NCBI RefSeq assembly: GCF_900108475.1
Contig: NZ_FNWO01000009.1
Location: 62,001-126,000, forward strand
DNA from: Magnetospirillum fulvum
GTDB lineage: Bacteria > Pseudomonadota > Alphaproteobacteria > Rhodospirillales > Magnetospirillaceae
Direction of reading: 5' to 3'
DNA: 64,000 bases
Below the pieces are notes generated by a model, which ran no database searches, was not told where the DNA came from, and worked only from the letters and a program-made list of their open reading frames with translations. Below, piece by piece: positions 1 to 8,679 of the stretch; position 1 is the first letter of the stretch, and every line of letters begins with the position of its first letter. Made by a program: the position numbers and the translations under genes.

Positions 1-1
1 G

Positions 2-1528
2 GGACTCGATCATGACGATCCCGATCTCGCCGCCCTGTCGGCGGCGGCGGCGGGGCCGCTGCTCGAAGCGCTCGACGACCTCAATCTGCGCTTTCGTGAG
101 GCCAGCGAGGACCGGATGCGCGAGCTGATGGTGCTGCAAGGGGCGGCGTTGCTGGTGGCGATGGGGGTGCTGCTGGTGTCGGCCTTTGGGGTGTTCCATC
201 CGATGGTCGAACGATTGCGTGCCGACTTCACCGAACGGATGAATGTCGAAAACGAACTTCGCGACAGCGAGGAGCGACTGCGCCGCATTCTGGAAGAAAG
301 CCCGATCGGGGTCTCGGTGTCGCGTCGCCGCGACGGTCGCATCGTCTTTGCCAACACCCGCTTTGCCGAAATCCTGGGGGTCTCGCGCGAGCAATTCATC
401 GGCGCCCCCGCCCGCGAGAATTACGTCGATGAGACCCAGCGCCGCGCCGTGCTGGCCGAACTGCGCCGTCACGGTCAGATCGACGGAGCCGAGGTCGAGT
501 TCCGCCGCAAGGACGGTCGGCCGTTCTGGAGCCTGCTGACGATCCGATCGACCGATTTCGAACGCGAGCCGGTCAATCTGGCCTGGATTTACGACATCAC
601 CGAGCGCAAGGCGGCCGAACAGCAGATCTTTCTTGCCGCCAAGGTGCTCGACACCCTGAACGAGGCGGTGATGATCACCGATGCCGCCAACAAGATCATC
701 TTCGTCAATCCCGCCTTCAGCGCGATTACCGAATATTCCCGGACCGAGGCGGTGGGCAATACCCCCGCTCTGCTGAGTTCCGGCCGTCACGATGGTGCGT
801 TCTACGAAGCGATGTGGAGCGAATTGCTGTCGAAGGGATCGTGGTCGGGCGATATCTGGAACCGGCGCAAATCGGGCGAAGTGTTCCCGGTCGGGCTGTC
901 GATCGTGGTTATCCGCGAAAGCAACGGGCTGGTCAGCCATTACGTCGCGGTGTTCTCCGACATCACCCACCGCAAGGAGGACGAGGCCCGGGTCTGGCGT
1001 CAGGCCAATTACGACGCCTTGACCGGATTGCCCAACCGCTCGTTGTTTCTCGACCGTCTCAGCCAGGGGGTGCAACAGGCCCGGCGCGACGGCAAGTCCT
1101 TCGCGGTGATGTTCCTCGATCTCGACGGGTTCAAGGCGGTCAACGATCGGCTGGGGCATGCCGCTGGCGATTTGCTGTTGCAGCGCGCTTCCGAACGCCT
1201 GTCCGACTGTATGCGCGGCAGCGATACCCTGGCCCGGTTGGCCGGAGATGAGTTCGTCTTGATCCTGCACGGCATTCGTGGCCGCGAGGAACCGGCCCTG
1301 GTCGCCCGCAAGCTGATCGACCAGCTCAGTCTGCCTTACGATCTCGACGGATCGGTCGCCGAAGTGCGAGGCTCGGTCGGCATCGCCCTCTATCCTGACG
1401 ATGCCGAGGACGAGGCCGGGCTGATCGCGCGGGCCGATCAGGCGATGTACGCGGTCAAGCGACGAGGCAAGAACGGCTTTCTGTTCGCCAGCGATCTCGT
1501 CCCCGCAACATCGGCCGAAGTGACCTGA
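2..1528 (+). CDS. PAS-PAS-GGDEF membrane diguanylate cyclase, 5' partial
   Basis: The frame is open to the left edge, so the N-terminus lies outside the window. The visible order is a helical stretch like the end of a PilJ/type IV-pili sensor domain, one membrane helix (about 145-200), two PAS domains (about 270-620 and 640-985) and a GGDEF domain to the stop. The GGDEF signature reads AGDEF, a substitution tolerated in active cyclases. An inhibitory-site RxxD (RGSD) sits five residues upstream of it. There is no EAL domain. Predicted role: synthesis of cyclic-di-GMP in response to an unknown signal at the inner membrane. Activity is inferred from the motifs; the input cannot be read. Confidence 0.9.
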   Translation, partial: GLDHDDPDLAALSAAAAGPLLEALDDLNLRFREASEDRMRELMVLQGAALLVAMGVLLVSAFGVFHPMVERLRADFTERMNVENELRDSEERLRRILEESPIGVSVSRRRDGRIVFANTRFAEILGVSREQFIGAPARENYVDETQRRAVLAELRRHGQIDGAEVEFRRKDGRPFWSLLTIRSTDFEREPVNLAWIYDITERKAAEQQIFLAAKVLDTLNEAVMITDAANKIIFVNPAFSAITEYSRTEAVGNTPALLSSGRHDGAFYEAMWSELLSKGSWSGDIWNRRKSGEVFPVGLSIVVIRESNGLVSHYVAVFSDITHRKEDEARVWRQANYDALTGLPNRSLFLDRLSQGVQQARRDGKSFAVMFLDLDGFKAVNDRLGHAAGDLLLQRASERLSDCMRGSDTLARLAGDEFVLILHGIRGREEPALVARKLIDQLSLPYDLDGSVAEVRGSVGIALYPDDAEDEAGLIARADQAMYAVKRRGKNGFLFASDLVPATSAEVT

Positions 1529-1747
1529 CCCGCTCGGGTCGGCAGGCCCGCGGTCGGCGCCCCCTCTTTCCATCCGAAAGACCGTCTGCGTGGGGCGATC
1601 TCGGCCAATGCGTTCGACCGGAGTGGTCTCAACCTCAGCGCGAATTGGGCTGGACCTCTGTCAGCGGAAGCACCAAAATGAAGCGTGATAACGCCCAGCC
1701 AGGATTATGATCCGATGATATTTTTTCCGGCCGTGAAATAGATCGCC

Positions 1748-3790
1748 ATGCGGATGGGCAAAGTCTGGCCTCTGCTCCTCTGGTTTTGGGTCGCCGCTCT
1801 GGTTGGCGGGTGGTTCGCCATCAGCGCGATCCGAGACCATGACGAGGAATGCCGCAAGGCCGAGGCCCGGTCCCAAATTCTGGTCGAATTGGCGGCGGTT
1901 CAGACCTCGCGGATTTTCGAAGGCGCCGAGATGGCGATCGATCATGTCGCGATCGTCCTGGGCGAAAGCGGCGAATGGGAGCATCACGTCCGCGACCTCC
2001 ACACATGGCGGATCATCCACAATATCGGCAAGGCGCTGGTGTCGCAGCCGCGTCTGCTCGCGATCGACCCGGCTGGAATCGTCCGGATTCGGGGCGAAGC
2101 GTTCGAAGCCGAGCCGGTTTCGGTTGCCGATCAGGATTATTTCCGCCACCACCTGGACGGTCCTTCCGACCGCCCTTATGCCGGAAATCCGGTGGTCAGC
2201 CCGTTCAGTCATACCTCGGTGCTGACTCTTTCGATGCGGATGAACCGGCCCGATGGTTCCTTGGGGGGGGTTATCGCCTCCAGTCTCTCGCCCGGCAGCG
2301 TTCTGGGCTATTTTGTCGCGCTGGCCAAGCAGGAAGACGTTGTCTTCGCTCTGCTGCGCGAGGATGGAACGATGCTGCTGCGCCATCCCGACGCCCCGGC
2401 GGTGATCGGGACACGATTCCCGATTGTTCTTCTCACCCCCCATCGCGAGGGTCACGAAGGAACCGTGCTGCGCGTCTCTCCGGTCGATGGGGTCGAGCGC
2501 ATCACCAGCTTCAAGCGGCTGGATCGTTTTGGGCTGGTCTTGATCGCGGCGATTCCGGTCGAGGCGGCGCTGGCTCCGTGGCGGCACCGGACCCTGAAGA
2601 TGGCCGTTCTGATCGGGCTGGGCAGCTTGATCCTCACCGTCTTGTCGGTCGTGCTGCTGCGGCGGCGCTCCGAACGCCAGCGCTCCGCCGCGATCATCAG
2701 CGAAAGTCGCAGCCTGTTGCTTGAGGTTCAGGCCGTTGCCCAGCTTGGCTATTACGTTTACGACATGGTCGCGGATCGCTGGGAGAGTTCCGAGATTCTC
2801 GACTCGATTTTCGGGATCGGTCCCGAGGATCGGCGCGATGCCCAGGGCTGGCTCGATCTCGTCGTGCCCGAGCAGAAAGCCGAGATGGCGATCTATCTCG
2901 ACGAGATCGTCGCCGGGAAGCACGATTTCGACAAGGAATACCGCATCTGTCGCAAGTCAGACGGGGCGGTGCGCTGGGTGGTGGGGCTGGGCAAGGTCGA
3001 GCGCGACGAAACCGGCCGGGCCATCCGGATGATTGGCACCATCCGCGACGTCACCGACAAGATTAATGCTCAGGAGGAATTGAGCAAAAAGGCCGAGGAA
3101 CTGGCCCGTTCCAATGCCGATCTCGAACAATTCGCCTATGTTGCTTCGCACGATCTGCGCGAGCCGCTGCGGATGGTTGCCTCCTATATGCGGCTACTCG
3201 AACGGCGTTATGGCGACAGCCTCAACGCGGAAGCGCACGAATTCATCGCTTTCGCCCGCGAGGGGGCGTTCCGGATGGATAAGCTGGTGCTTGATCTGCT
3301 GGCCTATTCCCGCGTCGGCCGCGTCAGTGACGAACCGGGGCCGGTGCGGCTGGACGAGGTGATTGAGTGCGTGCTGCGCCAACTGGCCGACCGGATCGAC
3401 GAGAGCCGGGCCGAAATCAACGTCGTGGCCAACCTGCCCATCGTCAGCGGCCATCGCGAGGAATTGATCCGACTGTTCCAGAACCTGATCGACAACGCGA
3501 TCAAATACCGCGCTTCCGAGCGTCCGCTGCTGATTCAGATCACGGCCCGCACCGACACGCCCTTTTCGGTGATCACCGTCGCCGATAACGGCATCGGCAT
3601 CGAACCGGATTATTTCGAGCGGATCTTCGTCATTTTCCAGCGTCTGCACCGTCATCCCGGCTACGAGGGAACCGGAATCGGTCTGGCGATCTGCAAAAAG
3701 ATCGCCGAGCAATATGGGGGGCGGATTTGGGTCGATTCCGCATCCGGAAACGGGGCCGCGTTTCATATCGCCCTGAAGACGGCCCCATAA
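1748..3790 (+). CDS. Membrane sensor histidine kinase (Cache-PAS-HisKA-HATPase)
   Basis: 680 residues. An N-terminal membrane helix (about 6-26) is followed by an extracytoplasmic Cache-like sensor, a second membrane helix (about 275-305), a PAS domain (about 320-435) with its PAC tail, HisKA with the phosphoacceptor His468 in ASHDLREPLR, and a HATPase domain with the N box (QNLIDNA) and G boxes (DNGIGI, GTGIGLAI). This HisKA sequence is common in phytochrome-like and orphan kinases. No response regulator is adjacent, so the partner is unknown. ATG 1748 is used; a second in-frame ATG lies two codons on. The stop is 15 bp from the converging glycosylase gene. Confidence 0.9.
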   Translation: MRMGKVWPLLLWFWVAALVGGWFAISAIRDHDEECRKAEARSQILVELAAVQTSRIFEGAEMAIDHVAIVLGESGEWEHHVRDLHTWRIIHNIGKALVSQPRLLAIDPAGIVRIRGEAFEAEPVSVADQDYFRHHLDGPSDRPYAGNPVVSPFSHTSVLTLSMRMNRPDGSLGGVIASSLSPGSVLGYFVALAKQEDVVFALLREDGTMLLRHPDAPAVIGTRFPIVLLTPHREGHEGTVLRVSPVDGVERITSFKRLDRFGLVLIAAIPVEAALAPWRHRTLKMAVLIGLGSLILTVLSVVLLRRRSERQRSAAIISESRSLLLEVQAVAQLGYYVYDMVADRWESSEILDSIFGIGPEDRRDAQGWLDLVVPEQKAEMAIYLDEIVAGKHDFDKEYRICRKSDGAVRWVVGLGKVERDETGRAIRMIGTIRDVTDKINAQEELSKKAEELARSNADLEQFAYVASHDLREPLRMVASYMRLLERRYGDSLNAEAHEFIAFAREGAFRMDKLVLDLLAYSRVGRVSDEPGPVRLDEVIECVLRQLADRIDESRAEINVVANLPIVSGHREELIRLFQNLIDNAIKYRASERPLLIQITARTDTPFSVITVADNGIGIEPDYFERIFVIFQRLHRHPGYEGTGIGLAICKKIAEQYGGRIWVDSASGNGAAFHIALKTAP

Positions 3791-3808
3791 TATCAATCCC
3801 TGATATTA
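3788..3808. terminator. AT-rich hairpin between converging genes
   Basis: A perfect 8-bp inverted repeat (TAATATCA, 5-nt loop, TGATATTA). Both arms contain the stop codons of the converging genes, TAA on the plus strand and TAA on the minus strand. The stem is AT-only apart from one pair per arm and has no T-run, so its strength as a terminator is doubtful. Confidence 0.3.
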
Positions 3809-4459
3809 AACCGCTCCAGCTCCGACCGCCGCAACCAGCCGCCCGACCGCATCGCGGAACATCTCGGTCGTCAGCCGCCCGGTATTGGTGTTGTAACGCG
3901 AGCAATGATAGGAATCGACGAGGATCAGCCCGTTGGGCAGGCGGTGGAGCGCACCGTGCCCGAACGGATAGGCGGCGCGGCGCAGCCCCAGCGCGGACAG
4001 AGTCTGGTCGTGTCCATGCCGCCCCAGCGCCAGCAGACCGGCCAACGCGGGCATCGCGGCGATTTCGGCGGCGAGGAAGGGGCGGCAGGCGGCGAGCTCA
4101 GCCGGAAGCGGCTTGTTGGCGGGCGGCACACAGCGGGCGGCGTTGGTCACCCGGCAGCCGGTCAGGACGAAGCCGTCATCGACCCGCGCCCCATAGCTCC
4201 CCCGCGCCAGGCCGAACTCGGCCAGGGTGGGATAGAGCAGGTCTCCGGCATAATCGCCGGTGAAGGGGCGGCCGGTGCGGTTTGCCCCCCTCAGACCTGG
4301 GGCCAGCCCGACCACCAGAATCCGCGCCGACAGGTCGCCAAACGACGGCACCGGGGCGTTGTGCCAGTCGGGATGGGTGCGGCGGCTGTCGGCCAGGAAG
4401 GCCAACAGCCGGGGGCAGAGCGGGCAATCCCGGCCCGGCGCGACGTCGCCGTTAGTCAT
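3806..4459 (-). CDS. Family 5 uracil-DNA glycosylase (UDGb)
   Basis: 217 residues from ATG 4459. UDGb enzymes remove uracil and other deaminated bases from DNA in base excision repair. Motif 1 is GLAPGLRGANRTGRPFTGD (51-69), and the C-terminal motif is SYHCSRYNTNTGRLT, where most members have SYHPSxxNTxTGRL. Four cysteines (12, 15, 110, 125) have the spacing expected of the 4Fe-4S cluster. A longer in-frame start exists at 4681 but would run deep into the upstream gene. The start chosen overlaps the upstream stop (ATGACTAA), implying translational coupling with the NYN gene. Confidence 0.88.
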   Translation of the reverse strand: MTNGDVAPGRDCPLCPRLLAFLADSRRTHPDWHNAPVPSFGDLSARILVVGLAPGLRGANRTGRPFTGDYAGDLLYPTLAEFGLARGSYGARVDDGFVLTGCRVTNAARCVPPANKPLPAELAACRPFLAAEIAAMPALAGLLALGRHGHDQTLSALGLRRAAYPFGHGALHRLPNGLILVDSYHCSRYNTNTGRLTTEMFRDAVGRLVAAVGAGAV

Positions 4460-5024
4460 TGCCGACGGGGGCAGGGCGGTCGTCGCGATAGCTCGAGGCG
4501 CGGGCGATCTGGGGCTCCAGATCCTGCAACTCGATGAAGATGTCGGCCTGACGGCGCAGTTCGTCGGCAACCATCGGCGGCTGCGACCGGATCGTGCTGA
4601 CAACGGTGACACGGACGCCCTTGCGCTGCACGGCCTCGACCAGCCGACGGAAATCACCATCGCCCGAGAACAGCACGACATGGTCGAGATGGGGGGCCAT
4701 CTCCATGACGTCGATCGCCAGTTCGATGTCCATGTTGCCTTTGATCTTGCGCCGTCCAGTCGCGTCGGTGAACTCCTTGGTCGGCTTGGTGACCATGGTA
4801 AACCCGTTATAGTCGAGCCAGTCCACGAGCGGACGAATCGGCGAATATTCCTGATCTTCCATCAACGCAGTGTAGTAAAATGCGCGAATTAAACGCCCTT
4901 CTGATGCAAAAAGCCCAAGAAGCTTTTTGTAGTCAATATCGAATCCAAGTGAACGGGCAGCTGAATACAAATTCGAGCCATCGACAAATAGACCGATCCG
5001 TTCGGCCGCATAAAATTGCATCAT
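4452..5024 (-). CDS. NYN-domain (LabA/DUF88-like) protein, putative RNase
   Basis: 190 residues from ATG 5024; a second ATG follows at once. GAGAG lies just upstream, and family members begin near this point, so the upstream ATG at 5057 is not used. The conserved acidic residues of the PIN-like NYN fold are visible in FVDGSNLY, NMDIELAIDVM and FSGDGDF. NYN proteins are thought to be metal-dependent ribonucleases; the substrate here is unknown. The stop overlaps the start of the downstream UDG gene by 8 nt. Confidence 0.85.
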   Translation of the reverse strand: MMQFYAAERIGLFVDGSNLYSAARSLGFDIDYKKLLGLFASEGRLIRAFYYTALMEDQEYSPIRPLVDWLDYNGFTMVTKPTKEFTDATGRRKIKGNMDIELAIDVMEMAPHLDHVVLFSGDGDFRRLVEAVQRKGVRVTVVSTIRSQPPMVADELRRQADIFIELQDLEPQIARASSYRDDRPAPVGND

Positions 5025-5322
5025 ATATCTCTCGTGATTAAAGAAAAGTCTCCGCAAAATTCTGCGAAGAAATAACAGTGACTAAAGTAAGCAGAGCGCG
5101 AGGTTTGCGCAAGAGGGCAGACGGACGCCGTTTCCTACCCATCACTAAAGCAGGGGCGGCAGCGGCCCGGAACGACGCGGTCTCGGTCTCGCCGCATCAT
5201 CGCGCATTGCGTATATATAGTGTGCGCATCGCTCAAGCTGTCATAAATATAGCTGTATGAGTCGTGGGACGGCGCAGATCCGAGCGACCGGACGCGGCTA
5301 ATGCGGGTTTTCCACATAGACC

Positions 5323-5742
5323 CTAATCGGTCGGGGGCGAGCGCCGCATCGCCTTGACCGACGCGCGCAAGGTCTTGCTCTCCAGTCGTCTTGTGCGCGA
5401 TCCCAGGGTGGGGCGGGTCGGGCGGCGCGGCACTGGCGGCGGTACCGCATCGCGGATCAGCGCCACCAACCGTTCCAGCGCGTCGCGGCGATTGGCTTCC
5501 TGGGTGCGGTGACACTGGGCCAGGATCATCAGGACGCCATCGCGGTTGATCCGCCGTCCTCCCAACCGTTCCAACCGTTCCTTGACCGCGTCGGGCAGCG
5601 ACGGTGAATTGCGGACGTCAAAGCGCAGCCGCACCGCCGACGACAGGGTGTTGACGTTCTGTCCCCCCGGCCCGGACGCGCGTTGATAGCTTTCTTCGAT
5701 TTCGCTTTCGGCGATGGCGATTCGGTCAGTGATCGGGATCAT
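5323..5742 (-). CDS. arfB: Peptidyl-tRNA hydrolase ArfB (YaeJ) ribosome rescue factor
   Basis: 139 residues. The catalytic GGQ motif (26-28, in GPGGQNVN) and the flanking RF-1-like domain are clear, and the C-terminus is a basic tail (RTRRLESKTLRASVKAMRR) like the one ArfB inserts into the empty mRNA channel. Function in the family: hydrolysis of peptidyl-tRNA on ribosomes stalled without a stop codon. Met at 5742 matches the E. coli N-terminus; the frame extends to 5835 but those residues do not look family-like. No strong ribosome-binding site is seen, so the start is less certain than the identity. Confidence 0.9.
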   Translation of the reverse strand: MIPITDRIAIAESEIEESYQRASGPGGQNVNTLSSAVRLRFDVRNSPSLPDAVKERLERLGGRRINRDGVLMILAQCHRTQEANRRDALERLVALIRDAVPPPVPRRPTRPTLGSRTRRLESKTLRASVKAMRRSPPTD

Positions 5743-5971
5743 GGTGACAAAGAGGTACGGCATGTTTCGGCTCGATGGAAGCAGGAAAGCGCCGCGTGTC
5801 GCCTCGGAACATTTTGTAGCCGCCAATATTGACACTTTACGTGTCTGTTTCCCCCTCTTGTGGCTGTGCTACTTTGATAATGGAAACAGAGAGGTTGTAT
5901 GCGATCTCGACTTTGATACCGGCGAACGGGCCACCTCAACGGTTCGCCGGGATGACGGGATGGAGGATGGA

Positions 5972-6277
5972 ATGAAGATCACCGTTGACGAAAAGAAGGG
6001 TGGGACGAATGTCCTGCTGGACGGGGTTCTCGATTTTTCCGCCAGTGCCGAATTCAAAAAGCTGGTGCAACGCCTGTCCTCATCCCGCGACAAGGCCCTG
6101 AGCTTCGATCTGGCGCGGGTATCGCGGATCGATTCGGTCGGGCTCGGTCTGTTGCACATCGCGCGCGAGGAACTCAGCGACGAATGTCGCCGCGTTCGCC
6201 TGCTGTCGCCCCAGGGCGGAGTGCTGCGGATGCTTGAACTGACCGAGGCGTGCAACGATTTCGACATCGTTCCCTGA
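5972..6277 (+). CDS. STAS-domain anti-sigma-factor-antagonist-like protein
   Basis: 101 residues. GGAGG at 5962-5966 selects the ATG at 5972 over longer in-frame starts. A single STAS domain fills the protein. The phosphorylatable serine of SpoIIAA/RsbV proteins is present as Ser55 in RIDSVGLGLL. Such proteins act in partner-switching with a serine kinase and a PP2C phosphatase, but neither is encoded nearby. An AT-rich stretch with TTGACA (5829-5834) and GATAAT (5876-5881) lies upstream; the two are not spaced as one promoter, so I do not call one. Confidence 0.85.
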   Translation: MKITVDEKKGGTNVLLDGVLDFSASAEFKKLVQRLSSSRDKALSFDLARVSRIDSVGLGLLHIAREELSDECRRVRLLSPQGGVLRMLELTEACNDFDIVP

Positions 6278-6303
6278 GCCTTTTTCCCCGCGTCATCCCC
6301 TTG

Positions 6304-6338
6304 AAACCGGAACCGGCTCAGGCCCTGTTCCGGTTTTT
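6304..6338 (+). terminator. Rho-independent terminator after the STAS gene
   Basis: A perfect 10-bp stem (AAACCGGAAC / GTTCCGGTTT) with a 13-nt loop, continuing into a run of T. It sits 26 bp after the STAS stop and just before the stop of the converging RidA gene. The A-run on the left side is short, so it should work best for the plus strand. Confidence 0.75.
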
Positions 6339-6347
6339 CTGACGAGA

Positions 6348-6815
6348 TCACACCAGTTCGAAGATCGCTTCAATCTCGACGGCGGCGTTGAGGGGCAGCG
6401 AGGCGACCCCGACGGCGGCGCGGGAATGACGCCCGGCGTCCCCCAGCACTGCGACCATCAGATCCGATGCGCTGTTGACGACCTTGGGCTGATCGGTGAA
6501 ATCGGGGGTGCTGGCGACGAAACCGCCCAGCCGCACCACTTGGCGCACCCGGTCGAGATCCCCCCCGGCGGCGGCGCGGGCCTGGGCCAGCAGATTGATC
6601 GCGCACTGGCGAGCGGCGCTCTGCCCGTCCTCAAGGCTGACCTCGGCACCAAGGCGACCGCTGACGGTGATCTTGCCGTCGACCAGAGGCAATTGTCCCG
6701 ACACGAACACCAGCGATCCGCTGACGACGAACGGAAGATAATTGGCGACGGCGAGGGCGGGGGTGGGGAGAACCAGCCCCAATTCAGCCAAACGGGACTC
6801 GACACGTCCAGACAT
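6348..6815 (-). CDS. RidA (YjgF/YER057c/UK114) family protein
   Basis: 155 residues, the length of the RidA subgroup that includes YjgH-like proteins. The family hydrolyses reactive enamine/imine intermediates made by PLP enzymes. Recognisable stretches are FVSGQLPL near residue 38, the NLLAQARAA helix and the C-terminal LPLNAAVEIEAIFEL. AAGGAG lies about 10 nt upstream of ATG 6815. The gene is isolated, so its metabolic context cannot be read. Subgroup assignment is by eye only. Confidence 0.85.
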   Translation of the reverse strand: MSGRVESRLAELGLVLPTPALAVANYLPFVVSGSLVFVSGQLPLVDGKITVSGRLGAEVSLEDGQSAARQCAINLLAQARAAAGGDLDRVRQVVRLGGFVASTPDFTDQPKVVNSASDLMVAVLGDAGRHSRAAVGVASLPLNAAVEIEAIFELV

Positions 6816-7365
6816 GATCCGATGTCTCCTTGAAGTGACGTCGCGTGGATTTGATCCGCCAAATCCTGGCAGAATTTATACCATAACCAAAATGAATTCG
6901 ACAAGGATGCGGGCGGGTAGGGTGTATGATGGGGTGTCTTTATAAGGTGTGGTTCAAATATATAGAATTCTAGTTCTGTTGAACTGAAAGCAATATATTA
7001 ATTGCGTCAAGCTATGTCGGGAGGGATTATCTGGTCTTCAAATGAAGAGTGTCGTTTTTGATATCGTCTTGATTTGATTTTTTATTTCAGTCTGGGCGAT
7101 AGTCTATGTTTTTGAGCGATATTGAGTGACGTTGATGCCGCGCGGGTCTCGGCTCACAGGGCTGTGCGTCGTCCGACGGTGTCGGCAAGCCTTGACGGCG
7201 ACCAGCGATTTTCTGCTGGAATGCAAGCAGGATGGACGACGGACCCAACTCCCTGTTTCGGTGTCGCTGGCACGCCGAAGGAGATTCGAATTGCCTCTCA
7301 GAACGTGAACTCGGACGGGGTGCGTCCGGCCGACTGAGCCGCTTCGATCACGTCTTCGGGATCAC
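6816..7365. other. Intergenic region, no supported gene
   Basis: About 550 bp, AT-rich between 6940 and 7110. Short frames on the plus strand (7122-7417) have no recognisable domains, no good ribosome-binding sites and mutual overlap, so none is called. The segment 7266-7287 read in antisense resembles the 3' end of a tRNA, but its T-stem does not pair. Confidence 0.5.
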
Positions 7366-7584
7366 CTATAGCTTCTTCTTGGTGGCGGCTCCATCGAAGG
7401 GGGTCTGGCTGAGCTGAGGAGTTTCCCCCTCGACCTTGAGCGATTGGGCGTATTGCTGGCGCCATTCGCTGTCGGTCTGACCAGAACGCTTGCGAGCCTG
7501 GGCTCGTTTCACACATTCCTCGATCATTTTATCGGTTGCGCTCTGCTTCTTTGGAGCCTGTGCCGGCTTTTTTACCTTGTTCAT
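7366..7584 (-). CDS. Small lysine-rich hypothetical protein
   Basis: 72 residues, strongly basic at both ends (MNKVKKPAQAPKK and ATKKKL), with a central helix rich in charged residues (DKMIEECVKRAQARKR). No domain recognised. It is the only frame in the 2-kb gap between ridA and puc whose composition looks like protein. A purine-rich GCGGAAAG stretch precedes the ATG. It could be a small nucleic-acid-associated protein; this is inferred from charge alone. Confidence 0.4.
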   Translation of the reverse strand: MNKVKKPAQAPKKQSATDKMIEECVKRAQARKRSGQTDSEWRQQYAQSLKVEGETPQLSQTPFDGAATKKKL

Positions 7585-8075
7585 GGAACTTTCCGCGTCC
7601 CTCGCGGGGGGATTCCCAGAGGAGAGTCAGCATGCGCCGACGGCACGGAAAGAGTCCACTTCCCTCGGCAGCGGGCTTTCCCGGACGGCGGCATAACTCA
7701 GATTTCAGCGCGACGGGGGAGAAGGGAACCGAGGCCGATTGCGTTCCGGAGGTCAGGGCGCGGATCCACGTTCCCTCTCAAGTCATCGATGCTTTGACCC
7801 GACCATCCCCAGGCCGAACCGCAGGTGTCATGGACAAAAACCAAGGGCCATGGTGGGGCGGGCAAGGATCGGGGCAGAGGTGTCGCTGTGCGGGAGTGGG
7901 TGGGCGCGCCCCAAAGCGGGTCGGGAAGCGTCAGGAAAATCGTTTTTTTCCAATCATATAATGATGGTGTAGCGACGAATTTTCTTCGCAGGCTTGGCCG
8001 ATCATTCAAGGGGGTGATTGGATGCGACCCATCCTCATGGGGGGGTGCTCACGCTGAAAGCGCGATGGAAAAAAT
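7585..8075. other. Intergenic region, no supported gene
   Basis: About 490 bp containing several overlapping short frames on both strands with no recognisable motif or consistent codon pattern. Nothing is called. The stretch from 8076 onward carries the promoter pair, possible RNA and terminator listed separately. Confidence 0.5.
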
Positions 8076-8124
8076 TTCTGTCCTAGACAAAATCGTTGAC
8101 GAGGGCCGATGTCGGTGCGATGAT
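8076..8124 (+). promoter_or_regulatory. Puc-like promoter copy P1 with TGTC-N3-GACA palindrome
   Basis: The block TTCTGTCCTAGACAAAA is followed by a -35 element TTGACG (8096-8101), 17 bp, and GATGAT (8119-8124). It matches the puc promoter region 604 bp downstream: the same palindrome, the same spacing, CGGTGC just before the -10 and CCCAACG just after it. No antenna gene follows; a hairpin terminator is reached after about 200 bp. Confidence 0.5.
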
Positions 8125-8130
8125 CCGCCC

Positions 8131-8338
8131 AACGAAAGATACGTGATGGTCAAGAGCAACTATGCAGTCAATACTGTTAATTAATGTATAGTATTAATTG
8201 ATTTTGGTTACCGCAACTCGACAGTTTAGGGTTGCGAAGACTGGCGTGTTAAGTTTTGTACGTCAGTATTTTGGTGTGCTTGTAGTACTAAGACCCCTAA
8301 GTGCGAACGGGACTTGCTCGGTCCCGTTCGTTTAGCTT
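8131..8338 (+). ncRNA. Possible small RNA between P1 and a terminator
   Basis: If P1 is active, transcription would start near 8131 and stop at the hairpin ending near 8338, giving about 200 nt. The interval has no convincing reading frame; the longest near the start is a 12-codon frame at 8147-8185. The RNA is inferred only from promoter likeness and the terminator. It may instead be the remnant of a lost puc operon. Confidence 0.28.
8304..8338 (+). terminator. Strong orphan rho-independent terminator
   Basis: A perfect 10-bp stem (CGAACGGGAC / GTCCCGTTCG) with a 7-nt loop, followed by TTTAGCTT. There is no protein gene upstream on this strand for more than 1 kb, so the terminator must end a non-coding transcript or be a relic. 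Confidence 0.7.
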
Positions 8339-8679
8339 GTGAGGGGCCTTCCCACTCAAGCCACCCTCCCCATCCATCGCCGCCCGCACCCCATCCCAAT
8401 CTCATTTTTGTTATATACAAAACAAGATCGGTCTGGGGTCTGTCGCTCAGTGAGGTCTTGACCTCTCCGGGGACGGATTGGCGCGATGCGAGTCTCCCCC
8501 CCCTCTGCCCCACCTTCCTTTGCCAGGGCGGTCATTTATCTTTTATATCAATGATATAGTCAGTGCCGATGCGCCCAAAATTCGTCGGAATGGGCGATCG
8601 TGACCGGTGCCGGGGAAGGGCTGCTCGGGAAAGCGAATGCGGTGTTCGCGCTGTCAGGTTTGCTCGGCCACATTATAAG
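8339..8679. other. Intergenic leader region upstream of puc
   Basis: About 340 bp with no supported gene. It contains a C-rich stretch, and a perfect palindrome TATATCAATGATATA at 8544-8558 that could bind a dimeric regulator. No TGT-N12-ACA (PpsR/CrtJ-type) site was found by eye in 8560-8800. Confidence 0.4.

Noticed and set aside
5078-5260. 60-codon frame between the NYN and ArfB genes
   Set aside because: No similarity to any family I know, starts within a divergent control region, and composition is not protein-like.
7266-7287. Antisense tRNA 3'-end-like sequence (TTCGAATCTCC plus an acceptor-like end)
   Set aside because: The five bases before the T-loop do not pair with those after it, and no anticodon or D arm is present. 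It could be an old attachment-site scar, but this cannot be supported.
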